Positions 1 through 8,739 of a stretch of DNA of 31,948 nucleotides are shown here, piece by piece. Position 1 is the first letter of the stretch. Each line of letters begins with the position of its first letter. The stretch spans positions 1-31,948 of the forward strand of contig JAUWBH010000054.1 of assembly GCA_030605085.1 (NCBI GenBank), read 5' to 3'. The position numbers were made by a program, and so were the translations under genes. Origin of the DNA: Promethearchaeota archaeon (GTDB lineage: Archaea > Asgardarchaeota > Lokiarchaeia > Sigynarchaeales > SOKP01). The notes below the pieces were generated by a model. The model made no database searches. It saw only the letters and a list, made by a program, of their open reading frames with translations, and was not told the DNA's origin.

Positions 1-1
1 T

Positions 2-250
2 ATAAAGCCCCGTTTGAAACCAAGCAGTCCCTACTATAGATGGGCTAAACTTCACGATTTTTTCAAGCACAGCGGGATAACGTCCTTCAAGACTTCCGAA
101 GTGATGGCTAAAACATCAAAAATGAAGCATGTCTTGAACTCGGTGACGAGCGAACAGCCTGATAACCTTAAGGCTGGTCTTTCCTCCAAAGGAAAGGTTG
201 ATAATTGGAATAAATTTTGGAATTTTATAGAAATTAACAATTTTTTATAA
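2..250 (+). CDS. C-terminal end of an unrecognised protein, truncated by the window edge
   Basis: The frame is open from the first bases of the window to the stop at 250, so the 5' end is missing; a TTG at 14 is unlikely to be the true start. About 82 residues are visible, basic and rich in aromatic residues, ending in a tail with the motif DNWNKFWNFIE. A segment around residues 25-40 (ITSFKTSEVMAKTS) could form a helix-turn-helix, but this is only a guess. A related tail, 22 of 35 residues identical, is encoded on the opposite strand at the other end of the window (31841-31948). The two copies point toward each other. I do not recognise the family. A repeated mobile or replication gene is possible because contig ends often fall in repeats, but no transposase motif is visible. 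Confidence 0.55.
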   Translation: MKPRLKPSSPYYRWAKLHDFFKHSGITSFKTSEVMAKTSKMKHVLNSVTSEQPDNLKAGLSSKGKVDNWNKFWNFIEINNFL

Positions 251-392
251 ATAATTAGAAGGTTATTGATTCTATCATATTAAATGTTATTGTAAATATT
301 TACTAAAAAAAATTTCTCATATATATCAAAATTAAAAATAAGACTCTAAATATATATGCGGAAGTTAAAAAATGATTAGATAATATGGAAAA

Positions 393-528
393 TGGGAAAG
401 GGGGAACTTGAACCCCCGATCTCTTGGTTTATTGCTCCAAAAGCATACCTTATGAAGTTCCGAACCAAGAATCATTTTGGAATAATTTTATTTAAAGAGT
501 TTATCTTACCAAGCTAGACTACCTTCCC
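393..528 (-). tRNA. tRNA-Pro (anticodon CGG) with two apparent introns
   Basis: Read on the minus strand from 528, the acceptor GGGAAGG pairs with CTTTCCC (one G-U), followed by discriminator A at 393. The D arm is GTCT, loop AGCTTGGTA, AGAT (519-503). The T arm has a 5-bp stem with one G-U and loop TTCAAGT. The anticodon stem is CTTGG (469-465) with CCAAG (427-423), and the loop TTCGGA plus A gives anticodon CGG at 462-460. To reach a normal tRNA, about 30 nt (458-429) must be removed at the usual archaeal 37/38 site, and about 32 nt (502-471) between the D stem and position 26. Removing both leaves exactly 74 nt with every standard segment length. Exact splice registers are ambiguous by a few bases, and I could not draw a convincing bulge-helix-bulge for either junction. 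Confidence 0.85.
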
Positions 529-591
529 ATGAATAAGATTAAGATAAGATCAAAAAAAAATAAAAAGATCTCTTTACTTAACCAATTTTAA

Positions 592-870
592 TTAATCTCT
601 TATAGTTTCTAAGATTGAGATAATTCTATAAATTACAGACCGACCGTGGAACGGAATGTTCGGGTCTTGCGAAAGATCACCAACTAAATACATTACATTA
701 CTGGAAATAATTCCAGGAGTGTCTTCCCTATTGTTTATAATATCAATTCCTTGCTGAGCACGTCTTTTTATATTTCGAGGGACAGAACGATCGCTAAGCA
801 TACCTTGGAGCAAGGTTACTACAATTTTAAACGATTGTTCTTCTTCTTCACTAAATTTTTTCTCTGACAT
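592..870 (-). CDS. UPF0147 family protein
   Basis: This 92-residue protein matches the small archaeal UPF0147 family in length and pattern: an acidic N-terminus, the segment GMLSDRSVPRNIKRRA near residues 24-39, a central NVMYLVGDLSQDPN and an ending with ILETIR. The family is conserved in archaea and mostly alpha-helical; its function is not established. A GGTGAT stretch about six bases before the ATG is a good archaeal Shine-Dalgarno sequence and supports the start. The gene ends 63 bp before the 5' end of the tRNA-Pro on the same strand, so it may be transcribed just upstream of it. Confidence 0.88.
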   Translation of the reverse strand: MSEKKFSEEEEQSFKIVVTLLQGMLSDRSVPRNIKRRAQQGIDIINNREDTPGIISSNVMYLVGDLSQDPNIPFHGRSVIYRIISILETIRD

Positions 871-1037
871 TGAACAATCACCAACTTTAAAGATCGAAGT
901 GAAAAAATTTAAAATAATAATTCAAAGAAGTTGAGATGTGAAATTAATAAAAACATTTAATTTTTTTGATTTTACAAAATTGATAAGGAAACGGATCTAA
1001 CTTAAAATAATCGTTAAAAAAAAATTTCATTTTTAAG

Positions 1038-3950
1038 TTAATAAATCCCAAAATTTCGAATTTTTTTGCGTAATGTAGGAATTTCACTTCCAAGTTCTTT
1101 TATTTGGTCGTTATATTTACTAAATAGCCCGTAGAAATTTTCTACTACCCCTTTATCTATTTCCTTGACAAATTCATAGGAAATTTTTTGAATTTCAGTG
1201 AATATTTGATCGTATTTTTCAGTATAATCCGCAAGTTTAGGATCAACATTTTTAAGCCGTTTTCTCACTAAATTGCGGAGCTTTCCTCGTGGAACTCTTA
1301 TTTTTTCAATTAATTCGTCGCAATCATTAACTAGTTTATAAGATTTGGTTTTATTTTCGTCATTTAATTTTGATTCTATAATTTCAGTTCTCCACGAATT
1401 GATACGACCTCGAGCGTAAGTATCAAAATTTAACGAAATCGAATCTATTCCTTCCCGGACTAGAAATCTGAGAAACTCAGGATCATCAGAAGGAGCTTGC
1501 CCACATATTCCTACTTTCTTACCATATTCATGAGCAGTTTTTATTAGATGTGAAATCGCTCGTCTAATTGACTCGCTGTTGGTTTCATAATTATATTCTT
1601 TCGCTAATGGAAGTAACTTTTCGTTATCCCGTCCACATCCATAAATTAATTGCGTTAAATCGTTGGACCCAATAGAGAACCCGTCAAAATATTGGCAGAA
1701 AATGTCGGCACAAAAAATATTAGATGGAATCTCTGCCATACAATATAGTTGCAAGTCATCCTTTCCTCGCTCAAGCCCTTCTGTTTGCATTATATCAATA
1801 ATGCCTTTGGCTTCTTCGGGAGTTCTACAAAATGGAATCATCGGTATTATGTTAATTAATCCCCAATCTCTCGCTTTTTTAATAGCTCTCAATTCTAAAA
1901 TGAATGCGTTCTGAAAATCATCCGATACATACCTCGAAGCTCCTCTGAAACCGAGCATAGGATTATTCTCTTCACCCTCGTAAATCCACCCTCCAATTAA
2001 ATTTCTATATTCATTAGTTTTAAAGTCTGAGAGTCTGACTACGCAAGGACCTATGCTACCATCCGGCAATTCTTTCCAAACACCAGCAGCAATGGTTGCG
2101 ATCCCTTCGGCTAGTTTATCTACATAAAATTCTTCTTTATCATCGTAGCCTACTGTTAATTCTCTGATCTTGTCTAAAGTTTCTTTTAATTTCTTAATTT
2201 CTTCGCTAAATGGATCTTTATGGTATAATGTACTTTTTTTAATATTTTCAATTTTTTTTCTTTGTTCTAATAGAATATCATACCTTATAAGTAACGCTTC
2301 AAAGTCTATTAGAACATTAGGATGTATCTGGATCTCGTCGTTTATAATAAATTCCAATCTAGCTAAGCCTGTACCATCGGGATATTTACCTGAAGACAAA
2401 GCCCCTTTTGGGATACCTAAATTAACTAAGACTTGCGTTTTTGTTTGCGGAAGAGAAGCAAACTCGATCTTATCGTAATCGTATTCAACAGATTTAAGCC
2501 AAATTCTAGGTTCACCTTCACTACAATCAATTGTAACATCTTCAAGCCCTTCGCGTTGTTTTTCTTTCATAATTTCGACTATGTTATCTGCTCCTACAAT
2601 GGACGCAATATTTAGCTCTCTTGAAACAATCGCAGCGTGACAAGTGGGACCTCCTCTTTCAGTTATAACACCTCCTAAGTTCTGCATATAGGAGGTCCAA
2701 TCGGGGTTTGTCTCCTCTGTAATTAAAATGTCTCCTTCTCTTAGCAAATGGGCATCGTCAATTGTTTCAATTACTTTAATTTTTCCGTATCCGATTCTTC
2801 GTCCTATGGCCGTATCTGAATTTTCAACTAATAAACCTTGTCCAGTTAATTTTTCTGGATCTTCGAGTAAATAGAAAATTTCTTCTGTATCACCTTTTTG
2901 TGAGTGAACTGTCTCAGGTCGAGCTTGAACAATATAAATTTTATCGTTATTTCCAAGTGCCCATTCAATATCCATTGGTATTCCGTAATGTTGACGAATT
3001 TTAATGGCATAATTTGCTAATTTTAATACTTGTTCGTCGGTTAAACAATATATCATTTGTTTCTTTTTTGGTACTGGAACGGTTAAAGTACCTATTTTTT
3101 TCTCTGGGTCAAAAATCATCATTTTTTCTTTTTTCACTAATTCTCGACGAATAATTCTTAATTCTGGTGCGTGTTTGAAAATGAAAAATTCGTCACCTTT
3201 CTCGATCCCTTGAACGATTAATTCTCCAAGGCCCCATGTTCCGCGTATTGCAACAACAGACTTATTCCCTGAATCGGGATCCTCAGTAAACATTACTCCA
3301 GATGCTTTTACACCAGCTTTCCCTCCTGCCATTTCTTGAACGCCAACGCTTAATTTAACGGCAAAATGATCGAAACCAGCTCTCTCTCGATATATTGTAG
3401 CTCTTGTAGTAAAAACAGAGGCCATGTCTTTCAGAATATATTCTAGTATTTCATTTTCTCCCGAAATGTTTAGATGAGTGTCTTGCTGACCTGCAAACGA
3501 GGCATCGGGCAAATCTTCGGCAGTTGCAGAGCTTCGGATTGCGAAAGTTGAGTCTTCTCCAATTCTCTCCACTAAGTTACGATAAGCATTCAAAATCTCG
3601 TCTGCTAAACTGTCAGGTATCTTCGATTGTTCAATTGTATAACGGATGTTAGCACATATTTTATCTAATTCCTCAATTGATTTAATATCACCATCTTGTA
3701 GCTCCTTAGAAATTTTTTTGATATCCCGAGAAATTAATTTTCTCAATGAAACTTCTTGTTCTTTAATCGTATAGTAATTAGTATCTAATACATAATCGAA
3801 GGCTTTGGCGGTTACAGCAAAACCAAGAGGGACTGGGATAGCAAACGATAATAATTCCCCCAGAGACGCGTTTTTCCCACCTACAATTTCTACATCTGTA
3901 CTTCTAACATCATCGAAGAATTTAATGTATTGATAATAATACTTACTCAT
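1038..3950 (-). CDS. ppsA: Phosphoenolpyruvate synthase (pyruvate, water dikinase) with a C-terminal extension
   Basis: This enzyme interconverts pyruvate plus ATP and PEP plus AMP and phosphate, in gluconeogenesis. Domains run in the family order. The N-terminal ATP-grasp domain starts with VGGKNASLGEL near residue 23 and includes TEDPDSGNKS. The phosphohistidine domain has GGVITERGGPTCHAAI, where the His of TCH is the phosphoryl carrier. The PEP-binding TIM barrel has GSNDLTQLIYGCGRD and the catalytic Cys in GICGQAPSDDPEF. Family members usually stop about ten residues after SISLN.DT. Here about 115 more residues follow, charged and probably helical, making 970 residues against the usual 750-800. 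No Shine-Dalgarno sequence is obvious; an AT-rich TATA-like stretch lies about 40 bp upstream on the minus strand, so a short or absent leader is likely. Confidence 0.95.
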   Translation of the reverse strand: MSKYYYQYIKFFDDVRSTDVEIVGGKNASLGELLSFAIPVPLGFAVTAKAFDYVLDTNYYTIKEQEVSLRKLISRDIKKISKELQDGDIKSIEELDKICANIRYTIEQSKIPDSLADEILNAYRNLVERIGEDSTFAIRSSATAEDLPDASFAGQQDTHLNISGENEILEYILKDMASVFTTRATIYRERAGFDHFAVKLSVGVQEMAGGKAGVKASGVMFTEDPDSGNKSVVAIRGTWGLGELIVQGIEKGDEFFIFKHAPELRIIRRELVKKEKMMIFDPEKKIGTLTVPVPKKKQMIYCLTDEQVLKLANYAIKIRQHYGIPMDIEWALGNNDKIYIVQARPETVHSQKGDTEEIFYLLEDPEKLTGQGLLVENSDTAIGRRIGYGKIKVIETIDDAHLLREGDILITEETNPDWTSYMQNLGGVITERGGPTCHAAIVSRELNIASIVGADNIVEIMKEKQREGLEDVTIDCSEGEPRIWLKSVEYDYDKIEFASLPQTKTQVLVNLGIPKGALSSGKYPDGTGLARLEFIINDEIQIHPNVLIDFEALLIRYDILLEQRKKIENIKKSTLYHKDPFSEEIKKLKETLDKIRELTVGYDDKEEFYVDKLAEGIATIAAGVWKELPDGSIGPCVVRLSDFKTNEYRNLIGGWIYEGEENNPMLGFRGASRYVSDDFQNAFILELRAIKKARDWGLINIIPMIPFCRTPEEAKGIIDIMQTEGLERGKDDLQLYCMAEIPSNIFCADIFCQYFDGFSIGSNDLTQLIYGCGRDNEKLLPLAKEYNYETNSESIRRAISHLIKTAHEYGKKVGICGQAPSDDPEFLRFLVREGIDSISLNFDTYARGRINSWRTEIIESKLNDENKTKSYKLVNDCDELIEKIRVPRGKLRNLVRKRLKNVDPKLADYTEKYDQIFTEIQKISYEFVKEIDKGVVENFYGLFSKYNDQIKELGSEIPTLRKKIRNFGIY

Positions 3951-4257
3951 TATTACTCATTTGTGGTTTTTTAATTATTTAAAAATATATAATTTTTCAA
4001 AATAAAAAGGATTATCTTTAGATTGAAATTAATACAAAAATAATTTGATTCAATAAAACTTAGAGAATTAAGAATCAAAATTTAATCGTTAATCTTTTCA
4101 AAGGATCACTATATATTTTTTTACAATTAATTTTAATTGAAACTTTATAAATAGTCTATTTCTTATTATTAAACTTTTATTATTCAATATAATTTGAAAA
4201 GAAATCAATTCAGCTCCATTTAAAACTTAATTAATCCAATATAATTTTCTTGGATAG
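3951..4257. other. Intergenic stretch upstream of ppsA
   Basis: About 307 bp of very AT-rich sequence with no credible coding frame. It should hold the ppsA promoter: the minus strand carries a TATA-like stretch (about 3976-3990) some 30-40 bp before the ppsA ATG. On the plus strand, an ACTTTATAAATAG TATA-like motif lies at 4141-4153, ahead of the relic at 4258. I see no RNA gene or repeat. Confidence 0.4.
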
Positions 4258-4659
4258 ATTCGTATATCACCTTTAAAAGGTCTTAGCGTTAAACGGACTT
4301 GTAAAAGAACGCAAATTAAGCGTTATAAAGAAACTAACATTTCTTTAGAATTAACAATCCCAGAAGACCTTGACGAGATGATAATAGTTGAAGAACCTCT
4401 AATTCCAGCTGCTAGGATTCTTGACGAGAGTTTAGACGAGTTAGTAAAAAATGGAATTATTATAGGCTCTAAATATGTAGACTCGAAAATCGCTTTCTTC
4501 CTTCCCTCCAGAAATCAAAAACGTACAATCACATATAGGGCTATGGCTACTAAAAAATTTACTGGAACTCAAAGCCCGACATCCCTTTATCCGATGTACG
4601 AACCTCACAAAACGCAATACGGTAATATAACTCGATATAAATTTATTGATTCTTTTTAA
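4258..4659 (+). pseudogene. Relic of the C-terminal end of an alpha-2-macroglobulin-like protein
   Basis: The open frame runs from just after a TAG at 4255 to the stop at 4659 and has no ATG, GTG or TTG before 4378. Its 133 codons read as the last domain of bacterial-type alpha-2-macroglobulins. GLSVKRT is followed by a strand ending ELTIPEDLDEMIIVEEPLIP (compare the usual IEDPLPAG), then DSKIAFFLPS, ITYRAMATKKFTGTQSP (compare YRARATTPGTF) and YPMYEPH (compare EMYNPE). Full-length proteins of this family exceed 1,000 residues and are extracellular protease traps, so this is a 3' remnant after deletion of the rest. A gene caller would report only 4378-4659. The alternative, a stand-alone domain with a rare start codon, is less likely. 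Confidence 0.6.
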
Positions 4660-4687
4660 AATAGAAGTTTTAATTTCTTCAAGCGGT

Positions 4688-5335
4688 TTATTTATCCTTT
4701 TCATTCCAATTAATATAAATCAACCATTCAAACTTTTCCCCTTTGTATTCACCATCGGAAGTTGCTTCAAGCTTAAAACCAATTTTTTCATGCCAATGTG
4801 CTGATGCTTTATTTGCAAGAGGGATTTTTACGATAAATGAAACAATTGGCATATCAATTTCTCTAAAAATCTTTTTCATAATGGCAGAGCCAACGCCTTT
4901 ATGCTGCATCTCAGGGATGATACTTACCTGATCTAAATAGCCAAAAGCTTTATCCTTATCGGTAAGAAGCGATTTTACTTTATCTTTTTTAGCGTATAAA
5001 TTTCTTAAAGTACTGCGAAAATTCCTAACATCATATTTATTTTTATGTACGCTTGCAAAACCAATGATTTTATTTTCAGAATTTTTCGCCACATAGATAT
5101 CGCAATTTGGATTTTCAATAAGCTTAGCGTAATACTTTTTGTTTACCTCTTTTCTTAAAAAGCCTTGTTCTTCTAATTTATTCTTTTGCTCTTTAGTTAA
5201 GTCATTAACATCCCTAATTTCTATTAAGTTTTGTATAAGAGCATTATGGATACCAGACACATCTTCTAAAGTAGCTAAATGGACCCTTATACTTGGAATA
5301 TCGTGTTTTTTATCTTCTATTTTCAAAATTTTCAC
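4688..5335 (-). CDS. GNAT family N-acetyltransferase
   Basis: The protein has 215 residues. The acetyl-CoA-binding motif A is clear: LDQVSIIPEMQHKGVGSAIM at about 134-153, with the Q-x-x-G-x-G loop at Q144-G149. A second conserved strand and helix follow (SFIVKIPLANKASAHWHEKIGF), typical of the family's motif B. The first 70 residues carry an unusual charged helical insertion before the core. GNAT enzymes move an acetyl group to an amine; the substrate cannot be read from sequence. The start is GTG at 5335, inside a divergent intergenic region shared with the membrane protein gene at 5490. Its 3' end faces the alpha-2-macroglobulin relic. Confidence 0.85.
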   Translation of the reverse strand: MKILKIEDKKHDIPSIRVHLATLEDVSGIHNALIQNLIEIRDVNDLTKEQKNKLEEQGFLRKEVNKKYYAKLIENPNCDIYVAKNSENKIIGFASVHKNKYDVRNFRSTLRNLYAKKDKVKSLLTDKDKAFGYLDQVSIIPEMQHKGVGSAIMKKIFREIDMPIVSFIVKIPLANKASAHWHEKIGFKLEATSDGEYKGEKFEWLIYINWNEKDK

Positions 5336-5403
5336 TGCATTCGTGTATAACTTTTTTCAATAATTAAACACAAATTTATATGTTAAATTTTTTATTATTG
5401 GTT

Positions 5404-5478
5404 TTATAAATAAGAAAAAATTAATAAAATCTCTTTAGATCTTGGACAACCAAATATCATCCGATTTATAAGGAGGTG
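5404..5478 (+). promoter_or_regulatory. Likely promoter and Shine-Dalgarno for the membrane protein at 5490
   Basis: A TATA-like TTTATAAATA lies at about 5403-5412, roughly 80 bp before the ATG. A strong Shine-Dalgarno sequence, AAGGAGGTGA, lies at 5470-5479, about 11 bases before the ATG at 5490. This is one of the best ribosome-binding sites in the window and fixes the start. The TATA assignment is by eye. Confidence 0.45.
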
Positions 5479-5489
5479 AAATAAACATT

Positions 5490-6851
5490 ATGGAGGAAGA
5501 AGTATATTCCTTTAAAGTAACTCTTGTATTTTGGAGATTTTTTGATTTAGGACTTAATTTATCTCTTCCAGAAGTAAGAGAATACTTACAGCAAGAGGGT
5601 TCATTTAAATTATACGAGAAGTATCGTTTTAAATACGGAGATAATCTCAGTCAACCTTTGAAATGGGTTTCGGCCCAATCTCATTTATATGCTCCCGTTT
5701 GTTTTAAATTAGATTCAGATAGGTTTTCATGTAAAACTATGTCAAACATAGTTGGAAAAATAAGGTTTGAAGGTCATATTCACTATGGTTCTGTTCTCGT
5801 AATACATTGTGAGTTTCTTTTTGATAACTTCCACAAAATTGAAGAATTCATTGAAATTTCGCAACCACAGAATGTTATCTTAGAAAGTAGTAAAGTACCT
5901 ATAACTGAAAAGTTTGATGAGATTGCGACTTCAGTTAGAACTATCTTAGAAAGTTCAGGAAAGTTCGCTAAAAAACTAAAAAAAGCTTCAGGATTAGCTC
6001 CTTGGCATCATACTTGGATATTCTGGGACGCAAAGCCAGATTTTAATAGAGCTGATTATCGATTTGAAGGTGAGGATATTGGTAAAAATGCAAGGTATTC
6101 TATAGGGCTCACTTTACGCACTGATAAATGGCGTGAATTAGATCCTATTGCATATCGAGACCAGATTAACCTGAAAAATCTCTCTCCCTACAAAGATGAA
6201 TTTGTCATGATTACTCACGCAGGAAATGTAATTATTCCAGGACCAGGACTTTTAGACCCGAATGCTATGAAGAATTTATTAATTGACACGATTTTTGCTC
6301 CCGAAGTGGGTAATGTTCAAAGATATTTAATTTTAATGCATATGGAAAATGTTCTCTCAATTGCTGAAGAGTTTGATAAAACGCTTGCAGAACCTGATAA
6401 TGATGGTAAAAAATTAAGCTTAAACCAAAAAATTGAGATAATAGAAAATTTGGAAGAAAATCTAAACCGAAACATATTAGAATTAAATAAAGATATTATT
6501 ATATCAAAAATTATTCGCCTTTTGTTTACTAGCACTTTTAAAACTAGTCAATTCAACAAAATAATAGATAAATTAGATGGTTTCAAGTTTTCTGACCAAA
6601 CAGATGCAATCGTTAAAAGAATAAGGCAAACTCTTGATAGAGAAAGAGATTCTTTAAATATTAAAGCATCAGCATTAGAGAACAAATTCTTAGCAATCTT
6701 AAATTTTCTTGCAATTTTCGAACTAGGATTATTATTGATTGCTTTATATTTTGAAGACATATTTGGAGCAAGTCTTCAAATATTCGTTGCCTTTGCAATT
6801 GTTATTCTTGCTTTCTTACTATATAGAAGTAGAGAAAAGAAACAATCGTAG
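5490..6851 (+). CDS. Unrecognised protein with two C-terminal membrane segments
   Basis: The protein has 453 residues and I do not recognise the family. The first 400 residues look soluble and mixed alpha/beta, with a Trp-rich stretch APWHHTWIFWDAKP near residue 170 and a long helical, probably coiled-coil region from about 290 to 390. Two hydrophobic segments follow at about 398-420 and 425-445, and the protein ends in a short basic tail. This suggests a tail-anchored or hairpin-anchored protein with its bulk on one side of the membrane, probably the cytoplasm given the basic end. The layout, a soluble domain then a coiled coil then two helices, recalls CorA-like transporters, but no GMN motif is present, so I do not claim that. 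Confidence 0.75.
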   Translation: MEEEVYSFKVTLVFWRFFDLGLNLSLPEVREYLQQEGSFKLYEKYRFKYGDNLSQPLKWVSAQSHLYAPVCFKLDSDRFSCKTMSNIVGKIRFEGHIHYGSVLVIHCEFLFDNFHKIEEFIEISQPQNVILESSKVPITEKFDEIATSVRTILESSGKFAKKLKKASGLAPWHHTWIFWDAKPDFNRADYRFEGEDIGKNARYSIGLTLRTDKWRELDPIAYRDQINLKNLSPYKDEFVMITHAGNVIIPGPGLLDPNAMKNLLIDTIFAPEVGNVQRYLILMHMENVLSIAEEFDKTLAEPDNDGKKLSLNQKIEIIENLEENLNRNILELNKDIIISKIIRLLFTSTFKTSQFNKIIDKLDGFKFSDQTDAIVKRIRQTLDRERDSLNIKASALENKFLAILNFLAIFELGLLLIALYFEDIFGASLQIFVAFAIVILAFLLYRSREKKQS

Positions 6852-7040
6852 TTAAATTTAATCCAACTCTTTTTTTTTAATTTCTGTAATATTATTTTTA
6901 GTTTCTATTATCTAATATAAAATAAACATTATACTCATACAAAATCAACAACATATCTTTATAGATATATTTAAATATTTGAATTTCGTCTAATTTTATC
7001 AATTAACTTATCTTAATTAAAAAGAGGTGGAAAATAGAAA

Positions 7041-7229
7041 ATGAGTTCGTTCTCTGTTTATCTAATTTTAATTGGAATATCCATGGTCATTGGAGGATTA
7101 ATATATATGTTTGTTATTTATCCAATGTTCTTTTCTCCGAACGATGTTCTATTCATAATAGATATCATAGGCATTGTAGCTGGAATAATTTTGGCTGTAA
7201 TAGGGATTATTATAACAATTGCAGATTAA
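7041..7229 (+). CDS. Small membrane protein with two transmembrane helices
   Basis: The protein has 62 residues and is almost entirely hydrophobic: one helix at about 6-30, a short polar turn (FFSPND), and a second helix at about 36-60. An AAGAGGTGG Shine-Dalgarno sequence at 7022-7030 sits ahead of the ATG and makes it a credible gene despite its size. No conserved motif is visible and no function can be given. It stands alone between the larger membrane protein and the convergent macro-domain gene. Confidence 0.6.
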   Translation: MSSFSVYLILIGISMVIGGLIYMFVIYPMFFSPNDVLFIIDIIGIVAGIILAVIGIIITIAD

Positions 7230-7257
7230 ATATAAAATCGTCTTATAAAATAAATTT

Positions 7258-7776
7258 TTATTTTAATTCTTTTTCAAATACGCCAAAATCGGAGGAAGTA
7301 TATAAGCAAAAAATTACCTCTTCGATCTGAGTACTGCCCATCAAGTATTCTTTAGCAGTAGAAATCATAATTTTTGAACATCTATCAATAGGGTACCCGA
7401 AAATCCCAGTTGATATTGCTGGGAATGCTATAGTCTTTAATTTATGCTTATCCATTAATTTAAGACTATTTAAAGTGGCATTCTTCAATTTTAAATCTTC
7501 TTGACCCTGACCCATTCTTGGACCTACAGCGTGAATAACATGTTTTGCTTTTAGATTGCCTCCTGTTGTAATTACTGCTCCACCTACAAATGTCCCCCCG
7601 ATTTTGTTACATTCTTCTTGAATAGCGGGGCCTCCTTTCCGCCTTATCGCTCCAGCAACGCCGCCTCCAAGTATAAGTTGAGCATTAGCAGCATTGACGA
7701 TTACGTCTGTATCTAATTCTGTAATATCTCCTTGTACCAATCTAATATTAGAATTTTTAACTTTCAATTCTTTCAT
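7258..7776 (-). CDS. Macro-domain protein (ADP-ribose-binding, likely deacylase or hydrolase)
   Basis: The 172 residues form a single macro domain of normal length. The ADP-ribose pocket motifs are all present: GDIT at 16-19, NAAN at 28-31, the GGGVAGAI loop at 37-44, and the phosphate loop STGIFGYP at 121-128. The NAAN plus GGGVAGAI pattern is typical of enzymes that hydrolyse O-acetyl-ADP-ribose or remove ADP-ribose from acidic side chains or nucleic acid ends (MacroD and TTHA0132-like members). Which of these it does cannot be read here. It converges with the small membrane gene and lies upstream of, and divergent from, the HEPN/MNT pair, which could be a link to nucleic-acid or protein modification but may be chance. 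Confidence 0.92.
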   Translation of the reverse strand: MKELKVKNSNIRLVQGDITELDTDVIVNAANAQLILGGGVAGAIRRKGGPAIQEECNKIGGTFVGGAVITTGGNLKAKHVIHAVGPRMGQGQEDLKLKNATLNSLKLMDKHKLKTIAFPAISTGIFGYPIDRCSKIMISTAKEYLMGSTQIEEVIFCLYTSSDFGVFEKELK

Positions 7777-7907
7777 AATAAAAACTATCTTTATTTACAA
7801 ATAAAAAAATTATTATATTAATTGAATTAATTGAATAAAGAAATAATATTTTAATACAAATTGCCTTAATATTCATAGGAAAAATAATTTGTATTCTAAT
7901 AAAAGAG

Positions 7908-8330
7908 ATGGCACGAGACGCTTATATTAATTGGATAAAAGAAGCAGATTGGGACTTAGAAACAGCAAAAATTTTAAAAGATAAAGATAGATATAACACC
8001 TCAGCCTTCTATGCTCAACAAGCTGTTGAAAAATTGATAAAAGCAGCATTAATGTACAAAAATGAATCCCCATGGGGACATTCAACAAGAGAATTACTAA
8101 TTAGATTAGATGGCATTACTGATCAAGATTACTCTGATATCATTCATAACGCATTAGAGTTAGATCACCATTATATTCTCGCAAGATATCCCAATGCTCA
8201 TCCAAATTCAGCACCTCATGAAGTTTATGATGAGATTATTGCTAAAAATGCCATAAAAAATGCAGAATTAATATTTAATAGAATTAAAGCTATTTTTGAA
8301 ATTAATAATAATAACAACGATGAGGATTAG
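7908..8330 (+). CDS. HEPN domain protein (toxin-type partner of MNT)
   Basis: The 140 residues match the HEPN family. The N-terminus ARDAYINWIKEADWDLETAK is the usual helical start, followed by FYAQQAVEKLIKAAL at about 34-48 and the RNase motif R-x4-H as RYPNAH (R93 to H98). HEPN proteins of this type cut RNA as toxins and are held inactive by a minimal nucleotidyltransferase. The Tyr that often follows the motif as RX4HXY, and that is AMPylated in HepT/MntA, is absent here. The C-terminus ends in a run of Asn. The stop is one base before the ATG of the nucleotidyltransferase gene, so the two are surely co-transcribed. Confidence 0.9.
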   Translation: MARDAYINWIKEADWDLETAKILKDKDRYNTSAFYAQQAVEKLIKAALMYKNESPWGHSTRELLIRLDGITDQDYSDIIHNALELDHHYILARYPNAHPNSAPHEVYDEIIAKNAIKNAELIFNRIKAIFEINNNNNDED

Positions 8331-8331
8331 G

Positions 8332-8739
8332 ATGTCGAAAAAAATAAAGATTAAGAATGAAATATACGATTTTATTTCAAAAATTAAAGAATTAATTAAT
8401 ATAAAAAGCGTTATATTATTTGGTTCTCGAGCGAGAGGGGATCATTCACCCTATAGCGATATAGATTTAATTATAGTCGCAGATTTTAAAGAAAGATTTA
8501 TGGAACGAGCTCCAAAATTATTAATATTCAATGAAAGCAAATTTAATTTTGAAATTTTTTGCTATACAGAAGAAGAATTCAATAAAATGTTCACTAATGG
8601 TAATGCACTAATTCTTGATGCAATATATGAAGGTATTGCTTTAAAGGGGAAATCTTTTTTTGATGTATATAAAGATCGGATGAATAAAATGATTCAAAAA
8701 GGCTTGAGACGTTCAAACTGTACTTGGATTTTAATATAA
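8332..8739 (+). CDS. Minimal nucleotidyltransferase (MNT antitoxin)
   Basis: The 135-residue protein starts at the ATG one base after the HEPN stop; an earlier in-frame ATG at 8296 would overlap HEPN and lacks family sequence. The nucleotidyltransferase signature is GSRARGDHSPYSDID, with G31-S32 and the metal-binding D43 and D45. The C-terminal part FDVYKDRMNKMIQKGLRR is typical of archaeal MNTs. MNT proteins bind HEPN toxins and can AMPylate them. The last 68 bp are repeated nearly exactly 355 bp downstream, and a second decayed MNT end lies between. Confidence 0.9.
   Translation: MSKKIKIKNEIYDFISKIKELINIKSVILFGSRARGDHSPYSDIDLIIVADFKERFMERAPKLLIFNESKFNFEIFCYTEEEFNKMFTNGNALILDAIYEGIALKGKSFFDVYKDRMNKMIQKGLRRSNCTWILI

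Noticed and set aside
52..240. Minus-strand frame of 62 codons at the window start
   Set aside because: It lies antisense to the plus-strand gene end that has a homologue at 31841-31948, so it is a shadow frame.
4441..4704. Minus-strand frame of 87 codons opposite the alpha-2-macroglobulin relic
   Set aside because: Composition is poor and the plus frame carries recognisable family motifs.
8296..8331. Earlier start for the MNT gene
   Set aside because: It would overlap the HEPN gene and adds residues (KLIIITTMRIR) not found in the family; the ATG at 8332 fits the one-base gap.
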